Source of the DNA: Christensenella sp. UBA5394
GTDB taxonomy: Bacteria; Bacillota; Clostridia; Christensenellales; CAG-138
Direction: 5' to 3'
Length of the DNA: 6,969 bases
Assembly: GCA_002409725.1 (NCBI GenBank)
Contig: DHOI01000023.1
Span: forward strand, 1,570-8,538
Shown piece after piece: positions 6,475-6,969 of the stretch (its first letter is position 1; the number at the start of each line of letters is the position of its first letter). Below the pieces are notes generated by a model. The model was not told the DNA's origin, made no database searches, and was given only the letters and a program-made list of their open reading frames with translations. The translations under genes were made by a program, and so were the position numbers.

Positions 6475-6969
6475 TTATTTGGTGCCGAAGAGGCGGTCGC
6501 CCGCGTCGCCCAGGCCGGGAATGATATAGCCGTGGTCGTTAAGCTTTTCATCGATGGCGGCAATGAAAATATCCACATCCGGATGGGCCTTCTGCACTGC
6601 CTCCACGCCCTCGGGCGCGGCGATGATGCACACCAGCTTCACGCTTTTAGCCCCGGCGCGCTTGATCACGTTGATGCCGGCCACGGCGGAGCCGCCTGTG
6701 GCCAACATGGGATCCACGATGATCATATCCCGCTCACTGGTATCCGGCGGGAGCTTGCTGTAGTAATCCACCGGCTTGAGGGTCTGCGGGTCGCGATAAA
6801 GGCCGATGTGGCCCACCCTGGCCGCGGGGATCAATCTGGTCATACCATCTACCATGCCGAGGCCGGCCCGCAAGATGGGCACGATGCCCAGCTTCTTGCC
6901 TGCGAGGACATAGGTTTTGGCCTCGGCCACAGGGGTCTTAACCGTGGTTTCCTCCAGCGGCAGGTCCCT
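6475..6969 (-). CDS. upp: Uracil phosphoribosyltransferase, 5' end cut by window edge
   Basis: Pyrimidine salvage enzyme that joins uracil and PRPP to give UMP and pyrophosphate in the cytoplasm. 164 residues are visible, and the frame is open to the right edge; the family has about 208 residues, so roughly 45 N-terminal residues and the start are outside. Key marks are [13 protein letters not shown] (visible residues 30-42), the PRPP-binding loop [10 protein letters not shown] (85-94, bases 6688-6717), the late segment [17 protein letters not shown], and the uracil-binding C-terminus [18 protein letters not shown], nearly identical to E. coli Upp. A GTG codon at 6930 is in frame, but the conserved residues before it (RDLPLEE and following) show that it is internal. 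The gene ends in its own terminator and is probably not co-transcribed with the ATPase genes, although it points the same way. Confidence 0.97.
   Translation of the reverse strand, partial: RDLPLEETTVKTPVAEAKTYVLAGKKLGIVPILRAGLGMVDGMTRLIPAARVGHIGLYRDPQTLKPVDYYSKLPPDTSERDMIIVDPMLATGGSAVAGINVIKRAGAKSVKLVCIIAAPEGVEAVQKAHPDVDIFIAAIDEKLNDHGYIIPGLGDAGDRLFGTK

Overview
This window holds most of a bacterial V/A-type (ntp-type) rotary ATPase operon, read leftward on the minus strand, plus the 3' part of the upstream gene upp. From right to left: upp (uracil phosphoribosyltransferase, cut by the right edge), its intrinsic terminator, a 330-base spacer with two candidate sigma70-type promoters and a possibly folded leader, then seven ATPase genes in the order G/H-type stalk subunit, I, K, E, C, F, A. 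The last, subunit A, runs off the left edge. This is the order of the Enterococcus hirae ntpFIKECGA(BD) operon, so subunits B and D probably lie beyond the left edge.

The genes are tightly packed: a 4-base ATGA overlap (F/I), an 11-base overlap (C/G), a directly abutting TAGATG (G/A), and gaps of 14 bases (E/C) and 27 bases (K/E). The one long internal gap (75 bases) precedes ntpK, which encodes the multicopy rotor-ring subunit. It contains a GC-rich hairpin followed by an A+U-rich, strong ribosome-binding leader. Together the genes encode the peripheral stalks (E plus the G/H-type subunit), the membrane stator (I), the rotor ring (K), the ring-to-shaft adaptor (C), the central-shaft subunit F and the catalytic head subunit A. 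Subunit K carries the full set of Na+-binding residues known from E. hirae NtpK, so the complex is predicted to be coupled to sodium ions.

The organism is most likely a GC-rich anaerobic member of the Bacillota (Clostridia-like). The basis is the E. hirae-type gene order, a Na+-type K subunit, strong GGAGG ribosome-binding sites and the neighbouring upp gene. This is an inference from context, not a phylogenetic assignment.

I see no mobile element, CRISPR array, tRNA, rRNA or clearly new protein family. The parts worth a second look are the non-coding ones: the leader of the ATPase operon and the I-K gap.
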